This document shows, one piece after another, positions 18,308 to 28,428 of a stretch of DNA of 64,000 nt. A program made the translations under genes and the position numbers. Every line of letters begins with the position of its first letter. Positions within the stretch are counted from its first letter, which is position 1. The notes under the pieces were generated by a model that was not told the DNA's origin, did not search any database, and saw only the letters and a program-made list of their open reading frames with translations. The DNA is from Shumkonia mesophila (GTDB lineage Bacteria > Pseudomonadota > Alphaproteobacteria > Rhodospirillales > Shumkoniaceae), in NCBI RefSeq assembly GCF_026163695.1, contig NZ_JAOTID010000005.1:248001-312000 (forward strand), given 5' to 3'.

Positions 18308-20110
18308 ATGCCCGCCAACGCCCAGTCAGCCGCCGTCCCCGCCGAACCGTCCGAAGGCCTTCCCGAATGGGATCTTTCCGCTCTTTACGCGGCCCCCGAC
18401 GATCCCGCCCTGGAAGCGGACCTGGCCTGGGCCGGCAAGCGGGCCAAAGCCTTTCAGCAGGCCTACAAGGGCCGGCTGGCAGGCCTCGACGGGGTGGCCC
18501 TGGGCGGCGCCATCGCCGAGTACGAGGCCATCGTCGAGCGCATCTACAAGGCGATGAGCTATGCCCACCTGCTGTTTTCCGGCGATGTCAGCGACGCCAG
18601 GCGCGGCCGTTTCTTCCAGACCATCCGCGAGCGCATCACGACGATTTCCACCGACACGCTGTTCTTCGAGCTGGAGCTGAACCGCATCGACGACGCCACG
18701 CTGGCCCGGCAGCTAGGGGATTCCGAGGCCAAACGCTATGCCCCCTGGGTGCGCGACGTCAGGGTCATGCGCCCGCACCAGTTGTCCGACGAGGTGGAGA
18801 AGCTGCTGCACGAGAAGTCGGTGGCCGGGAAGGCCGCCTGGGTGCGGCTGTTCGACGAGACGCTGGCCGGCCTTCGCTTCGACGTCGACGGCCGCAAGCT
18901 CAGCCTGTCGGAGACCCTCAACCTGCTGTCCGACACCAACGGGGCCACCCGCAAGACGGCGGCCAAGGCTTTGGGCCATGAGCTGGGGGAAAACCTCAAG
19001 CTGTTCTCGCTGATCACCAACACGCTGGCCAAGGACAAGCAGATCGAGGACGAGTGGCGCCACTTCGAGAGGCCGGTGTCGGCGCGCAACCTGGGCAACC
19101 TGGTCGAGGACGAGGTGGTCGAGGCCCTGGTCGGCTCGGTGCGCGAGGCGTTTCCGCTGCTCGCCCACCGCTATTACCGCCTGAAGGCCAAGTGGTTCGG
19201 CGTCGATACGCTCGACTACTGGGACCGCAACGCGCCGCTGCCCGAGGACGCCGACCGCCGCTATTCGTGGGACGAGGCGAAGAATACGGTGCTCGGCGCC
19301 TATGGCGCCTTCACACCCGACATGGCGGCCATCGCCCGGCGCTTCTTCGACGAGCGCTGGATCGACGTGCCGCCCCGGCCGGGCAAGGATTCGGGGGCGT
19401 TCTCCCACTCCACGGTGCCGTCGGCCCATCCCTTCATCCTGCTCAACTACCACGGCAAGGCGCGCGACGTGATGACGCTGGCCCACGAACTGGGGCACGG
19501 CGTTCACCAGGTGCTGGCCGGCCGCCAGGGGGCGTTGATGGCCGACACCTCGCTGCCGCTCGCCGAAACCGCCTCGGTGTTCGGCGAGATGCTGACCTTC
19601 CGGGCCCTGCTGGCCGGCGAGAAGGACCCGGCCCGGCGGCGCATCCTGCTGGCCGGCAAGGTCGAGGACATGCTGAACACGGTGGTCCGCCAGGTCGCCT
19701 TCCACGAGTTCGAGACCCGCGTGCATGGCGAGCGGCGCAACGGCGAGCTGGCGGCCGAGCGTCTGTGCGAGATCTGGTTCGACATCCAGCGCGACAGCCT
19801 GGGCCCGGCCATTCGCTTCGACGACGATTACGGGGCGTTCTGGGCCTACATCCCGCACTTCATCCATTCGCCGTTCTACGTCTACGCCTATGCCTTCGGC
19901 GATTGCCTGGTGAATTCGCTTTACGACGTGTTCCGCCAGGGACACCCCGAATTCCAGAAGAAGTACCTGGCGATGCTGAGCGCCGGCGGCACCATGCGCC
20001 ACAAGGAACTGCTGGCGCCCTTCGGGCTCGATGCCGGCGACCCCGCGTTCTGGAAGCGTGGACTTTCGATGATCTCGGGCTTCATCGACGAGCTGGAGGC
20101 GATGGGGTGA
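18308..20110 (+). CDS. pepF: M3-family oligoendopeptidase F
   Basis: This 600-aa zinc metallopeptidase of family M3 cleaves short cytoplasmic peptides. The catalytic H-E-L-G-H motif starts at about residue 393, and the third zinc ligand lies in the downstream ETASVFGEM segment. The N-terminal half is the long helical domain typical of oligoendopeptidases ([20 protein letters not shown]). AGGAGG precedes the ATG at 18308. The last codons overlap the GTG start of the next gene (GTGA at 20107-20110), implying translational coupling with the AarF-like kinase. Confidence 0.96.
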   Translation: MPANAQSAAVPAEPSEGLPEWDLSALYAAPDDPALEADLAWAGKRAKAFQQAYKGRLAGLDGVALGGAIAEYEAIVERIYKAMSYAHLLFSGDVSDARRGRFFQTIRERITTISTDTLFFELELNRIDDATLARQLGDSEAKRYAPWVRDVRVMRPHQLSDEVEKLLHEKSVAGKAAWVRLFDETLAGLRFDVDGRKLSLSETLNLLSDTNGATRKTAAKALGHELGENLKLFSLITNTLAKDKQIEDEWRHFERPVSARNLGNLVEDEVVEALVGSVREAFPLLAHRYYRLKAKWFGVDTLDYWDRNAPLPEDADRRYSWDEAKNTVLGAYGAFTPDMAAIARRFFDERWIDVPPRPGKDSGAFSHSTVPSAHPFILLNYHGKARDVMTLAHELGHGVHQVLAGRQGALMADTSLPLAETASVFGEMLTFRALLAGEKDPARRRILLAGKVEDMLNTVVRQVAFHEFETRVHGERRNGELAAERLCEIWFDIQRDSLGPAIRFDDDYGAFWAYIPHFIHSPFYVYAYAFGDCLVNSLYDVFRQGHPEFQKKYLAMLSAGGTMRHKELLAPFGLDAGDPAFWKRGLSMISGFIDELEAMG

Positions 20111-21480
20111 GCGATCGCGCGCCGGGGAGCGGGCCGCGAGACGACGAGGACGGGTCGCTGGGCGGCCGGGTCCGCCGTTACGCCCAGGTCGGCGCCTCGG
20201 TCGGTGGCCTGGCGGCCAGGGTCGCCGGCGGGCGGCTGTTCGGCCGTTCGGCGGTACCGGGCGATTATGCCGGCGACCTGCGGGCGGTGCTGGGCGGCCT
20301 CAAGGGGCCGGTGATGAAGGCGGCCCAGATCCTGGCCACCGTGCCCGACCTGCTGCCCCCCGAATACACCGCCGAACTGCAACAGTTGCAGACCAACGCG
20401 CCATCCATGGGCTGGGCCTTCGTCAAGCGGCGGATGGCGAGCGAGCTGGGCCCCGACTGGCGGGGCCGCTTTGCCGACTTCGAGCACGAGGCGGCCGCCG
20501 CCGCCTCGCTGGGCCAGGTGCACAGGGCGCGGGGCCACGACGGCCGGCGGCTGGCCTGCAAGCTGCAGTATCCCGACATGGCCTCGGCGGTGGAAGCCGA
20601 CCTTCAGCAGTTGAAGCTGGGCCTGGCGCTGTTTCGGCGCTACGACAAGGTGATCGACCCCACCGAGATCCACGCCGAGCTGTCGGTGCGGCTGCGCGAG
20701 GAGCTGGATTACCGGCGGGAAGCCGCCAACATGGCGCTGTTCGCCGACATGCTGGGGGCCGAAGCGACGGTCCACGTGCCGGCCGCCGTGCCCGAGCTGT
20801 CGACCGGCCGGCTTTTGACCATGGACTGGCTGGACGGCCGGCGCATGATCGAGGTGACGGAAGCGCCGCTGGCCGAGCGCAATCAAGTGGCCGAGGCGAT
20901 GTTCCGGGCGTGGTACGTGCCGTTCTATCGCTTCGGCGTGCTGCACGGCGATCCGCATCTCGGCAACTACACGGTCGGCGCCGACCACGGAGTCAACCTG
21001 CTGGATTTCGGCTGCATCCGGGTCTTTCCGCCAAGCTTCGTCGGCGGCGTCATCGACCTTTACCGGGCGCTGCGCGACGGCGACGAGGAACTGGCGGCGC
21101 ACGCCTACGAGACCTGGGGTTTCGTCAACCTCGACCGCAAGGTGATGCGCATCCTCAACCAGTGGGCGGCCTTCCTTTACGAGCCGTTGATGGACGACCG
21201 GCCGCGCCGCATCCAGGAGCACGGCTCGCCGACCTATGGCGCCGCCGTCGCCGCCAAGGTGCATCGGGAACTCAGCGAGGCGGGCGGGGTCAAGCCGCCG
21301 CGCGAGTTCGTGCTGATGGACCGCGCCGCCATCGGCCTCGGGTCCGTCTTCCTGCGCCTGAAGGCGGAGCTCAACTGGCACAATCTGTTCCACGAACTGA
21401 CGGAGGGGTTCGACGACGCCGCCGTCAAGGCCAGGCAGGAGGCCGCGCTGGTGCGCGCCCAAGTGCCGGGCGGCACCTGA
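20107..21480 (+). CDS. AarF/ABC1/UbiB-family atypical kinase
   Basis: The 457-aa product belongs to the ABC1/ADCK/UbiB family of atypical kinases, whose members support ubiquinone biosynthesis or lipid metabolism. Visible motifs are [16 protein letters not shown] (KxGQ-like region), [11 protein letters not shown] (A-rich loop), ACKLQYPDM (ATP-binding lysine), [10 protein letters not shown] (catalytic loop) and NLLDFGCIR (DFG). The start is the GTG at 20107, overlapping the pepF stop, with GGAGG 7 nt upstream; no in-frame ATG exists nearby. A canonical UbiB has C-terminal membrane spans that are not obvious here, so this is probably a UbiB-like paralogue rather than UbiB itself. Confidence 0.9.
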   Translation: MSDRAPGSGPRDDEDGSLGGRVRRYAQVGASVGGLAARVAGGRLFGRSAVPGDYAGDLRAVLGGLKGPVMKAAQILATVPDLLPPEYTAELQQLQTNAPSMGWAFVKRRMASELGPDWRGRFADFEHEAAAAASLGQVHRARGHDGRRLACKLQYPDMASAVEADLQQLKLGLALFRRYDKVIDPTEIHAELSVRLREELDYRREAANMALFADMLGAEATVHVPAAVPELSTGRLLTMDWLDGRRMIEVTEAPLAERNQVAEAMFRAWYVPFYRFGVLHGDPHLGNYTVGADHGVNLLDFGCIRVFPPSFVGGVIDLYRALRDGDEELAAHAYETWGFVNLDRKVMRILNQWAAFLYEPLMDDRPRRIQEHGSPTYGAAVAAKVHRELSEAGGVKPPREFVLMDRAAIGLGSVFLRLKAELNWHNLFHELTEGFDDAAVKARQEAALVRAQVPGGT

Positions 21481-21560
21481 TCCGGCCGCTTTCAAACTGG
21501 ACCCACCGGTCGATCCTTGCCATCATGGCCGTCATCGCTTGGGAAACGGGGGGCATCGAT

Positions 21561-21884
21561 ATGATCGTAACGACGACCGACGGCGTCGACGGGCGGCGCA
21601 TCACTGCCTATCTCGGTTTGGTCACCGGCGAGGCCATCATGGGCACCAACGTCTTTCGCGACTTTTTCGCCGGTGTGCGCGATTTCGTCGGCGGCCGCTC
21701 GGGCTCCTATGAAAAGGAGACCCGCAAGGCCAAGGACGCGGCCATCGAGCAGATGATCGAGGAGGCCGAGGCGCTGGGGGCGGACGCCGTGGTCGGCATC
21801 GACCTTGACTACGAGGTCATCGGCGGCGACAACAAGACCCTGCTGATGGCCATCGCCAACGGCACCGCCGTCAAGTTGGGCTGA
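21561..21884 (+). CDS. YbjQ/UPF0145-family protein
   Basis: This 107-aa protein has the YbjQ/UPF0145 pattern: an N-terminal strand ([11 protein letters not shown]), [37 protein letters not shown], then [22 protein letters not shown]. Such proteins form small pentameric assemblies of unknown function and are sometimes annotated as heavy-metal-binding. The ATG at 21561 is preceded by a G6 tract; an in-frame ATG at 21525 is a weaker alternative. The gene stands alone on the plus strand after the AarF-like kinase. Confidence 0.9.
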   Translation: MIVTTTDGVDGRRITAYLGLVTGEAIMGTNVFRDFFAGVRDFVGGRSGSYEKETRKAKDAAIEQMIEEAEALGADAVVGIDLDYEVIGGDNKTLLMAIANGTAVKLG

Positions 21885-22225
21885 GGAACGCCGCGCCGCG
21901 GGCAATTGCGCCGCCATCGTCGAAACGTGGTTTCCGACATCCGCCCGAGGCGTTAAACTGCTAATCACAACCGCTCGCACAAACGACGGGCGGGGCAAGA
22001 TCTGGGAACGCCACTCTCTTCGGTCAGACGGGGAAAGGGGTTTTTCGCATTGCGGGAGCCCCGTGGGAAAATGGGGGAACTGCGAGGTGTTTCGTCGGCC
22101 TCAAGCCGGCGAAAAGTTCGATATTCGGGGGCCAACGCGCGGTGTTTGTATTGCGAAAAAATTGCAATCACGCCATATAGCAGCCCGCATTCAATAGCCC
22201 GAGGTAATATAGGGAATTTTCCAAC
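21885..22225. other. Intergenic region upstream of the transhydrogenase operon
   Basis: This 341-nt spacer has no convincing gene. The last 80 nt are AT-richer; TTGCGA and CATATA near 22155-22185 are about 17 nt apart and could serve as the pnt promoter, but they are weak. No riboswitch or terminator was recognised. Confidence 0.4.
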
Positions 22226-23377
22226 ATGAAAATTGCCATACCCAAGGAGCGACGGCCCGGCGAGACCCGGGTTGCCGGTTCTCCGGACTTGGTGAAGAAA
22301 TTGGTCGGCCAGGGACTTGATGTCGTCGTCGAAAAAGGGGCGGGGGCCGCCGCCATGTTCACCGATGCCGCGTATAAGGACGCGGGGGCCACGCTGGCCA
22401 AGGACGCCGAGAGCGCCCTGGCCGACGCCGACATGGTGCTGAAGATCCAGCGCCCGATCATCGAGGGCGACGAGAACGAGTTGGCCCTGATGAAGCGGGG
22501 AGCGGTCCTCATTGCCCATATCGGCGCGCTTTATCATCCTGACGATGTCGCGGCCTACGCCAAGTCCGGCATCACCGCCTTCGCCATGGAACTGATGCCG
22601 CGCATCTCGCGCGCCCAGTCGATGGACATCCTGTCCAGCCAGACCAACCTGGCCGGCTACAAGGCGGTGCTTGACGCGGCGGCCGAATACAGCAGCGCGT
22701 TTCCGATGATGATGACGGCGGCCGGAACCATCGCGCCGGCCAAGGTGTTCATCATGGGCGCCGGCGTCGCCGGCCTGCAGGCCATCGCTACCGCCAAGCG
22801 CATGGGCGCGGTGGTGACCGCCACCGACGTGCGTCCCGCCACCCGCGAGCAGGTGCAGAGCCTGGGCGGCAAGTTCCTGACCGTCGACGCCGAGATGGAA
22901 AAGGACGCCGAAACCGCCGGCGGCTACGCCAAGGCGATGCCGCCCGAGTATATGGAAAAGCAGAAGCAGGTGGTGGCCGAACACATCAAGAAGCAGAACA
23001 TCGTCATCACCACCGCGCTGATCCCCGGCCGGCCGGCCCCCGTGCTGGTCACCGAGGACATGGTGAAGACCATGCTGCCGGGCTCGGTGATCGTCGACCT
23101 GGCGGTCGAGGCCGGCGGCAACTGCCCGCTGTCGCAGCCGGGCAAGGTGGTGGTCAAGTACGGGGTCAAGATCGTCGGCCACACCAACGTGCCGGGGCGC
23201 CTTCCCACCGACGCCAGCACGCTGTTCGCCAAGAACATCCTCAACTTCATCACACCCCACATCAAGAAGGACACCCGGTCGATCGACTTCGACTGGGACG
23301 ACGAGACCGTGAAGGGCACCCTGGTGACCCGCGACGGGCAGGTGGTGAATCCGTTGCTGACTGCGAAGGAGAAATGA
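22226..23377 (+). CDS. pntAA: NAD(P) transhydrogenase subunit alpha part 1
   Basis: This is the soluble NAD(H)-binding domain I of proton-translocating transhydrogenase, which couples hydride transfer between NADH and NADP+ to the proton gradient. The 383-aa product starts [20 protein letters not shown] and has the RQD-loop-like region near [21 protein letters not shown]. Its Rossmann motif is [22 protein letters not shown] followed by TDVRP. The separate PntAA/PntAB/PntB organisation is that of Rhodospirillum rubrum and relatives, unlike the two-gene E. coli form. The stop overlaps the ATG of pntAB (ATGA, 23374-23377). Confidence 0.98.
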   Translation: MKIAIPKERRPGETRVAGSPDLVKKLVGQGLDVVVEKGAGAAAMFTDAAYKDAGATLAKDAESALADADMVLKIQRPIIEGDENELALMKRGAVLIAHIGALYHPDDVAAYAKSGITAFAMELMPRISRAQSMDILSSQTNLAGYKAVLDAAAEYSSAFPMMMTAAGTIAPAKVFIMGAGVAGLQAIATAKRMGAVVTATDVRPATREQVQSLGGKFLTVDAEMEKDAETAGGYAKAMPPEYMEKQKQVVAEHIKKQNIVITTALIPGRPAPVLVTEDMVKTMLPGSVIVDLAVEAGGNCPLSQPGKVVVKYGVKIVGHTNVPGRLPTDASTLFAKNILNFITPHIKKDTRSIDFDWDDETVKGTLVTRDGQVVNPLLTAKEK

Positions 23378-23796
23378 CCATGGACCCGGCAAAGTTCGCG
23401 GACAGCGCTTCCCAGCTTGCCAACCAGGCCTCCGACCTGGCCGACAAGGCCGCCAAGCTGGCCAACGACGCGACGCAGGTCGTCGCCCACGCCCAGGCCG
23501 CCCAGGGCGGCAGTGAGTTCCTGTTCCTCTTCACGGTGTTCGTGCTGGCGGTGTTCGTCGGCTTCTACGTGGTGTGGAGCGTGACCCCGGCCCTGCACTC
23601 GCCGCTGATGAGCGTGACCAACGCCATCTCCTCGGTGATCATCGTCGGCGGCCTGATCGCCGCCGGGCCGGCCGGAATCAGCGTGTCGAAGGTGATGGGC
23701 TTCATCGCCGTGATGCTGGCTTCGGTCAACATCTTCGGTGGCTTCATCGTCACCCAGCGCATGCTGTCGATGTTCAAGAAAAAAGTGAAGAAGTAG
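23374..23796 (+). CDS. pntAB: NAD(P) transhydrogenase subunit alpha part 2
   Basis: This membrane subunit supplies part of domain II, the proton channel. The 140-aa product has an N-terminal polar, alanine-rich helical extension of about 45 residues ([22 protein letters not shown]), then three or so membrane spans starting at [20 protein letters not shown] and ending in a basic tail. The usual PntAB is near 100-110 aa, so the N-terminal extension is slightly long; an internal ATG two codons in is an alternative. It is coupled to pntAA by overlap and lies 12 nt before pntB. Confidence 0.97.
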   Translation: MTMDPAKFADSASQLANQASDLADKAAKLANDATQVVAHAQAAQGGSEFLFLFTVFVLAVFVGFYVVWSVTPALHSPLMSVTNAISSVIIVGGLIAAGPAGISVSKVMGFIAVMLASVNIFGGFIVTQRMLSMFKKKVKK

Positions 23797-23808
23797 GGGG
23801 GCGGCAAC

Positions 23809-25200
23809 ATGAGCGAATCTATCGTCGGTTTCGCATACCTGATCGCCGCCATCCTGTTCATCATGGCGCTCAGGGGCCTGAGCTCGCCGGAAACGGCGCG
23901 CAAGGGCAACCTTTACGGCATCGTCGGCATGGTCATCGCGGTGGCGACCACCCTGATCAACCCCGAGGTGGTGAGCTACGGGACCATCCTGCTGGCCGTG
24001 CTCATCGGCGGGTCCATCGGCACCGTGGTGGCGCTGCGCATCCAGATGACGGCGCTGCCGCAACTGGTGGCGGCGTTCCACAGCCTGGTCGGCCTGGCCG
24101 CCGTGGTGGTGGCGGTGGGCGCCTTCTATCAGCCCGAGGCCTACGGCATCGGCACCTTCGGGGCCATCCACGGCGGCAGCCTGGTCGAGATGTCGCTGGG
24201 TGCCGCCGTCGGCGCCATCACCTTCTCCGGCTCTCTCATCGCCTTCGCCAAGCTGCAGGGCGTGATGACCGGCGCCCCGATCATTTTCAAGGGGCAACAC
24301 CAGCTCAACGCGCTGATCGCCATCCTTATCGTCGCCCTCATCGTCTGGCTGGTCGTCTCCAACTCCCAGACGGCGTTCTGGCTGCTGGTCATTCTGGCCT
24401 TCCTGATCGGCTTTTTGCTCATCGTCCCGATCGGCGGCGCCGACATGCCGGTGGTCGTCTCGATGCTCAACTCCTATTCGGGTTGGGCGGCGGCCGGCAT
24501 CGGCTTCACGCTGGCCAACACGGCGCTGATCATCACCGGCGCCCTGGTCGGCTCGTCGGGCGCCATCCTCAGCTATGTCATGTGCAAGGGGATGAACCGT
24601 TCGATCTTCAACGTCCTGCTCGGCGGTTTCGGCGGCGAAGTGGCCGGCCCGGCCACCAAGGACGGCCAGCAGCGCTCCGTGAAGGCGGGCAGCGCGGATG
24701 ACGCCGCCTTCATCATGCGGAACGCCAACAAGGTGATCATCGTTCCCGGCTATGGCATGGCGGTCGCCCAGGCCCAGCACGCGCTGCGCGAAATGGCCGA
24801 CAAGCTCAAGGAGGAAGGCGTCGAGGTGCGCTACGCCATCCACCCGGTGGCCGGACGCATGCCCGGCCACATGAACGTGCTGCTGGCCGAGGCCAACGTC
24901 CCCTATGACGAGGTGTTCGAACTCGAGACGATCAACCACGAGTTCTCGACCGCCGATGTCGCCTTCGTCATCGGCGCCAACGACGTCACCAACCCGGCGG
25001 CCAAGACCGACCCCGGCTGTCCGATCTACGGCATGCCGATCCTCGACGTCGAAAAGGCCGGTACGACGCTGTTCATCAAGCGCTCGCTGGCCTCGGGCTA
25101 CGCCGGCCTCGACAACAGCCTGTTCTACAGCGACAAGACCATGATGCTCTTCGGCGACGCCAAGAAGATGACCGAGGAGATCGTCCAGGCCCTGGGCTGA
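23809..25200 (+). CDS. pntB: NAD(P) transhydrogenase subunit beta
   Basis: The beta subunit carries the rest of membrane domain II (about nine hydrophobic spans in the first 270 residues) and the soluble NADP(H)-binding domain III. Domain III is recognised by VIIVPGYGMAVAQAQHALREM, HPVAGRMPGHMNVLLAEANVPYD, FVIGANDVTNPAAKTDP and SGYAGLDNSLF. At 463 aa it is of normal length. GGGGGG lies upstream of the ATG at 23809. A strong palindromic terminator follows. Confidence 0.98.
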   Translation: MSESIVGFAYLIAAILFIMALRGLSSPETARKGNLYGIVGMVIAVATTLINPEVVSYGTILLAVLIGGSIGTVVALRIQMTALPQLVAAFHSLVGLAAVVVAVGAFYQPEAYGIGTFGAIHGGSLVEMSLGAAVGAITFSGSLIAFAKLQGVMTGAPIIFKGQHQLNALIAILIVALIVWLVVSNSQTAFWLLVILAFLIGFLLIVPIGGADMPVVVSMLNSYSGWAAAGIGFTLANTALIITGALVGSSGAILSYVMCKGMNRSIFNVLLGGFGGEVAGPATKDGQQRSVKAGSADDAAFIMRNANKVIIVPGYGMAVAQAQHALREMADKLKEEGVEVRYAIHPVAGRMPGHMNVLLAEANVPYDEVFELETINHEFSTADVAFVIGANDVTNPAAKTDPGCPIYGMPILDVEKAGTTLFIKRSLASGYAGLDNSLFYSDKTMMLFGDAKKMTEEIVQALG

Positions 25201-25228
25201 ACCCAGTCCGGGCTTGGCAGCACGTGAA

Positions 25229-25263
25229 AAGGGCGGGGCCCATGGGCCCCGCCCTTGCCTTTT
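25229..25263. terminator. Bidirectional terminator between pntB and phoX
   Basis: A perfect 28-nt palindrome (25229-25256, AAGGGCGGGGCCC on each arm) lies between two convergent genes. It is followed by GCCTTTTGG on the plus strand and by TTTTCACG on the minus strand, so it can serve both. Confidence 0.85.
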
Positions 25264-25282
25264 GGACGACAGAGCCGAACCG

Positions 25283-27205
25283 TCAGCCGATCAAGCCGCC
25301 GTCATTGCGGGTGATGGCGACCACCGCCGAGCGGGGCGCCGTATCGCCGCCGGCGGGAAAATGGCTGTTGCCCTCTTCGCCCGGATGCTGGATTCCGACG
25401 AACAGCGTCTTGCGGTCGGGGCTCCAGGTGATGCCGGTCACCTCGCATTCCTTGGGGCCCACCAGGAAGCGGCGGATCTCGCCGGTTTCCGGGTCGGCGG
25501 CCAGCATCTGGTTGTTGCCCTGGCCGGCGAAGTCCTTGGCGTCGGAATAGTTGCCATCGGTCTGGATCCACAGCAGGCCGTTGCTGTCGAAGGCGATGCC
25601 GTCGGGCGAGTTGAACATGTTATCCCGGGTGACGTTCTTGGACCCGGCGTAGGCGTCGGCGTGGACCGCCGGGTTGCCGGCCAGGACGAACAGGTCCCAG
25701 GCGAAGCCGGCGGCCATGTGGTCGCCGCCGTCGGGCCGCCAGCGGACGATCTGGCCGTACTTGTTGGCCTCGCGCGGGTTGGGGCCGCCGACGGGGGTCG
25801 GATCGCCGCCGGCATTGGGCTTCCTGCCCCGGTTGGAGTTGTTGGTGAGGGCGCAGTAGACCTCGGGCTTCAGCGGATGGACGGCGACCCATTCGGGCCG
25901 GTCCATGGTCGTCGCCCCCACCTTGGAGGCGGCGATCCGGGTGTGGACGGCGATCTCGGCCTGCGAGGCCATGCCGGTCGAGGCGGGGTTCAGTTCCACC
26001 CATTCGCCGCGCCCGTTATCCGCGAACTTGGCGACAAACAGCCGGCCGGCGTCGAGAAGGTTCGCGTTGTCGCCGTTCGCAACGTAGCGGCCGTCGCTGA
26101 CGAACCGGTAGATGAATTCGCCCCGCTCGTCATCGCCCATATAGACGACCACCTGGCCGTTGCCGGCCAGCACCACCTCGGCGTTCTCGTGCTTGAAGCG
26201 GCCGAGCGCCGTCCGCTTCTTGGGGGTCGAGGCGGGGTCGAGGGGATCGATTTCGACCACGTAGCCGGCGCGGTTGGCTTCGTTGGGATGTTTGGAGATG
26301 TCGAACCGCTCGTCCGCGCCGGCCCAACCGTAGCCCACGTCCTTGACCCCGATTCCGTAGCGGGTCATTTCGGCCGTCGGCTTGTAGTTGGGGTCCGAGG
26401 ATGAGAAGTAGCCGTTGAAGTTCTCCTCGCAGGTCAGATAGGTGCCCCACGGCGTGCGCCCGTTGGCGCAGTTGTTCCAGGTGCCCATGGAGCGGGTGCC
26501 CGCCGGATCGGCGGCGGTCTTCATCAGATCGTGGCCGCAGGCCGGGCCGGTGATTTCCATGGGCGTGTCGGCGGTGATGCGGCGGTTGTAGGGGCTGTCC
26601 TTGACGATGGCCCACCGGCCGCCGTCCTGCTTGATCTCCATCACCGTGACGCCGTGGGCGGCCTTGCCCTTGCGGATGTCGTCGGCGGTCTCGGGCTTTT
26701 TGGCGTCGCGGTTGGCGTAGATGATCTCGAGGTTGGTGTACTCGTTGTTGACGGCGAGGACGTGCCGGTCGCCGTCGGCGAACAGGGCCATGCCGTCGTT
26801 GTTGTCGCCGAAGGCCAACTCCTGGCTGGCGCCGGAGCCCCGGCTGGCATGATCGAACGCCGCGCCCCTGGACCACAGCGGATCTCCCCACGTGGCGACC
26901 GGATGCCAGCTGTAGCCCTTGGGGACGGTGATGGTGTCGAGGCCGTTGGCGGCTACCGGCTCGAAAGCCATGCGGCTGGCGGCAAAGGCCTTGAACGGCG
27001 CCAGCCCGGCGGTCGCCCCGGCGACGAAGGCCGCGGCGCCGAAACTTACGCCGGCGGCCAGCACGCTGCGCCGCGAGATGGCCTTTTCGGCCAGCCCGGA
27101 AAACTGGGTTTCGGCAGGGCGGGGATAGTTGCGTTCGTCGAATGCGTCGAAAGACAGAAGTTCGCCGGCCTCGACCGAGGTGCCGGAGGGGTTTGATGTG
27201 TCCAT
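25283..27205 (-). CDS. PhoX-family alkaline phosphatase (DUF839)
   Basis: PhoX is a calcium/iron-dependent phosphatase exported by the Tat pathway that releases phosphate from organic esters in the periplasm. The 640-aa product carries a twin-arginine signal near residues 44-60 (ISRRSVLAAGVSFGAAAF), unusually deep because about 40 residues precede it, as is common in PhoX. The beta-propeller has GDNNDGMALFADGDRHVLAVNNEYTN, TWNNCANGRTPWGTYLTCEENFNGYF and a C-terminal NMFNSPDGIAFDSNGLLWIQTDGN block. The last cytosine-free segment GITWSPDRKTLFVGIQHPGE is typical. A Pho-box upstream is not convincing. The gene shares a bidirectional terminator with pntB. Confidence 0.94.
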   Translation of the reverse strand: MDTSNPSGTSVEAGELLSFDAFDERNYPRPAETQFSGLAEKAISRRSVLAAGVSFGAAAFVAGATAGLAPFKAFAASRMAFEPVAANGLDTITVPKGYSWHPVATWGDPLWSRGAAFDHASRGSGASQELAFGDNNDGMALFADGDRHVLAVNNEYTNLEIIYANRDAKKPETADDIRKGKAAHGVTVMEIKQDGGRWAIVKDSPYNRRITADTPMEITGPACGHDLMKTAADPAGTRSMGTWNNCANGRTPWGTYLTCEENFNGYFSSSDPNYKPTAEMTRYGIGVKDVGYGWAGADERFDISKHPNEANRAGYVVEIDPLDPASTPKKRTALGRFKHENAEVVLAGNGQVVVYMGDDERGEFIYRFVSDGRYVANGDNANLLDAGRLFVAKFADNGRGEWVELNPASTGMASQAEIAVHTRIAASKVGATTMDRPEWVAVHPLKPEVYCALTNNSNRGRKPNAGGDPTPVGGPNPREANKYGQIVRWRPDGGDHMAAGFAWDLFVLAGNPAVHADAYAGSKNVTRDNMFNSPDGIAFDSNGLLWIQTDGNYSDAKDFAGQGNNQMLAADPETGEIRRFLVGPKECEVTGITWSPDRKTLFVGIQHPGEEGNSHFPAGGDTAPRSAVVAITRNDGGLIG

Positions 27206-27381
27206 TGCTCTGATCCCTGTGTGGATGTGTTCAGAGCCATTTTTTAGAATTATTCTTGATTCCGCGCCGTGTCAGGGAAGTGACGAATTTATGAACTTAT
27301 GACGGCGGACCCAGGGGGCATCCGTGGGCCGAACGCGGGGAAGGGTCGACGGGCGGCGAAATGCCGGCCAGCCGCGGACGC

Positions 27382-27412
27382 AAAAAAACGTCCGCCGCCT
27401 TAACGGCGGCGG
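27382..27412 (-). terminator. Intrinsic terminator after rpsU
   Basis: On the minus strand an 8-bp stem (CCGCCGCC with GGCGGCGG, 27392-27412) is followed by GACG and seven T residues, a typical rho-independent terminator downstream of rpsU. Confidence 0.85.
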
Positions 27413-27465
27413 CCGAAATTCAAACGGAAAGAAAAGCGGAGTTCGGAGAGTCCCGTCGCCGGGAC

Positions 27466-27669
27466 CTAGAAGCCTTCGCGCTCCAGCCGCTTGCGCTCCA
27501 GCTTACGGGCGCGGCGCACGGCCTCGGCCTTTTCGCGGGCCTTGCGTTCCGACGGCTTCTCGTAGGACCGACGGAGCTTCATTTCACGGAAGATCCCCTC
27601 GCGCTGCATCTTCTTCTTGAGCGCCTTCAGGGCCTGATCGACGTTATTGTCGCGAACGATGACTTGCAC
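27466..27669 (-). CDS. rpsU: 30S ribosomal protein S21
   Basis: S21 is a small basic protein of the 30S platform near the 3' end of 16S rRNA and helps initiation. The 67-aa product starts [31 protein letters not shown] and continues [25 protein letters not shown], a textbook S21. It is monocistronic with its own terminator. The divergent neighbour is a peptide deformylase, and COQ9 lies just beyond; rpsU next to COQ9 is a recurring order in alphaproteobacteria (recollection). Confidence 0.98.
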   Translation of the reverse strand: MQVIVRDNNVDQALKALKKKMQREGIFREMKLRRSYEKPSERKAREKAEAVRRARKLERKRLEREGF

Positions 27670-27834
27670 GTTGACTCACTGCTCCTTTCCAGCCGGCACC
27701 ATACCGGACACGCCTAAGGCGCTCGGCTATATCACACCGGATTGCCGATGTGAAGGGCCGAACGGTTAAGAAAGCTTCGGCTTTCCGAGGCGTTACCGTT
27801 TGACCTCGGCGTCCGGCTGTACATATTTACTGGC

Positions 27835-28404
27835 ATGGCGATTCTCAAGATTGCACGTATGGGCCATCCGGTGCTGCTCGGCAAGGCGGCACCCGTGGCC
27901 GACCCCGGGGCCCCGGAAATCCGCCGGCTGGTTTCCGACATGATCGAGACCATGGCCGACGCCCGCGGCACCGGCCTGGCGGCGCCGCAGGTCCATGTGC
28001 CGTTGCGCGTCTTGGTGTTCTTCGTGTCCGAGCAGCGGGCGGGAAACGGCGCCGACGAGGCGGCGGTGCCGTTGACGGTTTTGATCAATCCCGAGATCGA
28101 ACCGCTCGGGGAGGCCGTGGACACCGGCTGGGAGGGCTGCCTGTCCATTCCCGGCATGACCGGCGCGGTTCCGCGCTGGCATCGCATCCGCTACCGCGGC
28201 GTAACCCCGGACGGCGAGACGGTGGAGCGCGAGGCGGCGGGATTCCACGCGCGAGTCGTGCAGCACGAGTACGATCACCTGGAAGGCATCCTCTACCCGA
28301 TGCGGATGACCGATCTTTCGCAGTTGGCCTTCGTCGAGGAGTTGACCCGCGCCGCGGCCGACGCCGAGGCGGAAGACGCCGAGACCGAGGAGGCCGCCGA
28401 GTGA
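27835..28404 (+). CDS. def: Peptide deformylase family protein
   Basis: Peptide deformylase removes the formyl group from the initiator methionine of new proteins using Fe2+. The 189-aa product has all three motifs: GTGLAAPQ (45-52), WEGCLSIPG (cysteine ligand near 102) and QHEYDHLEG (143-151, two histidine ligands and catalytic Glu). The Tyr in HEYDH replaces the more usual Phe/Leu. No fmt gene is adjacent, so this may be a second copy besides a def-fmt pair elsewhere. The C-terminus is Ala/Glu-rich. It is followed after 24 nt by the COQ9-family gene, likely in the same operon. Confidence 0.93.
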   Translation: MAILKIARMGHPVLLGKAAPVADPGAPEIRRLVSDMIETMADARGTGLAAPQVHVPLRVLVFFVSEQRAGNGADEAAVPLTVLINPEIEPLGEAVDTGWEGCLSIPGMTGAVPRWHRIRYRGVTPDGETVEREAAGFHARVVQHEYDHLEGILYPMRMTDLSQLAFVEELTRAAADAEAEDAETEEAAE

Positions 28405-28428
28405 CCGGCCGAACCGGAAGGGGCTGCC

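Noticed and set aside
27206-27465. Pho box upstream of phoX
   Set aside because: Only a partial CCGTCAT-AAG-TTCAT match is present near 27290-27305; the 11-bp phased repeat expected for PhoB is not there.
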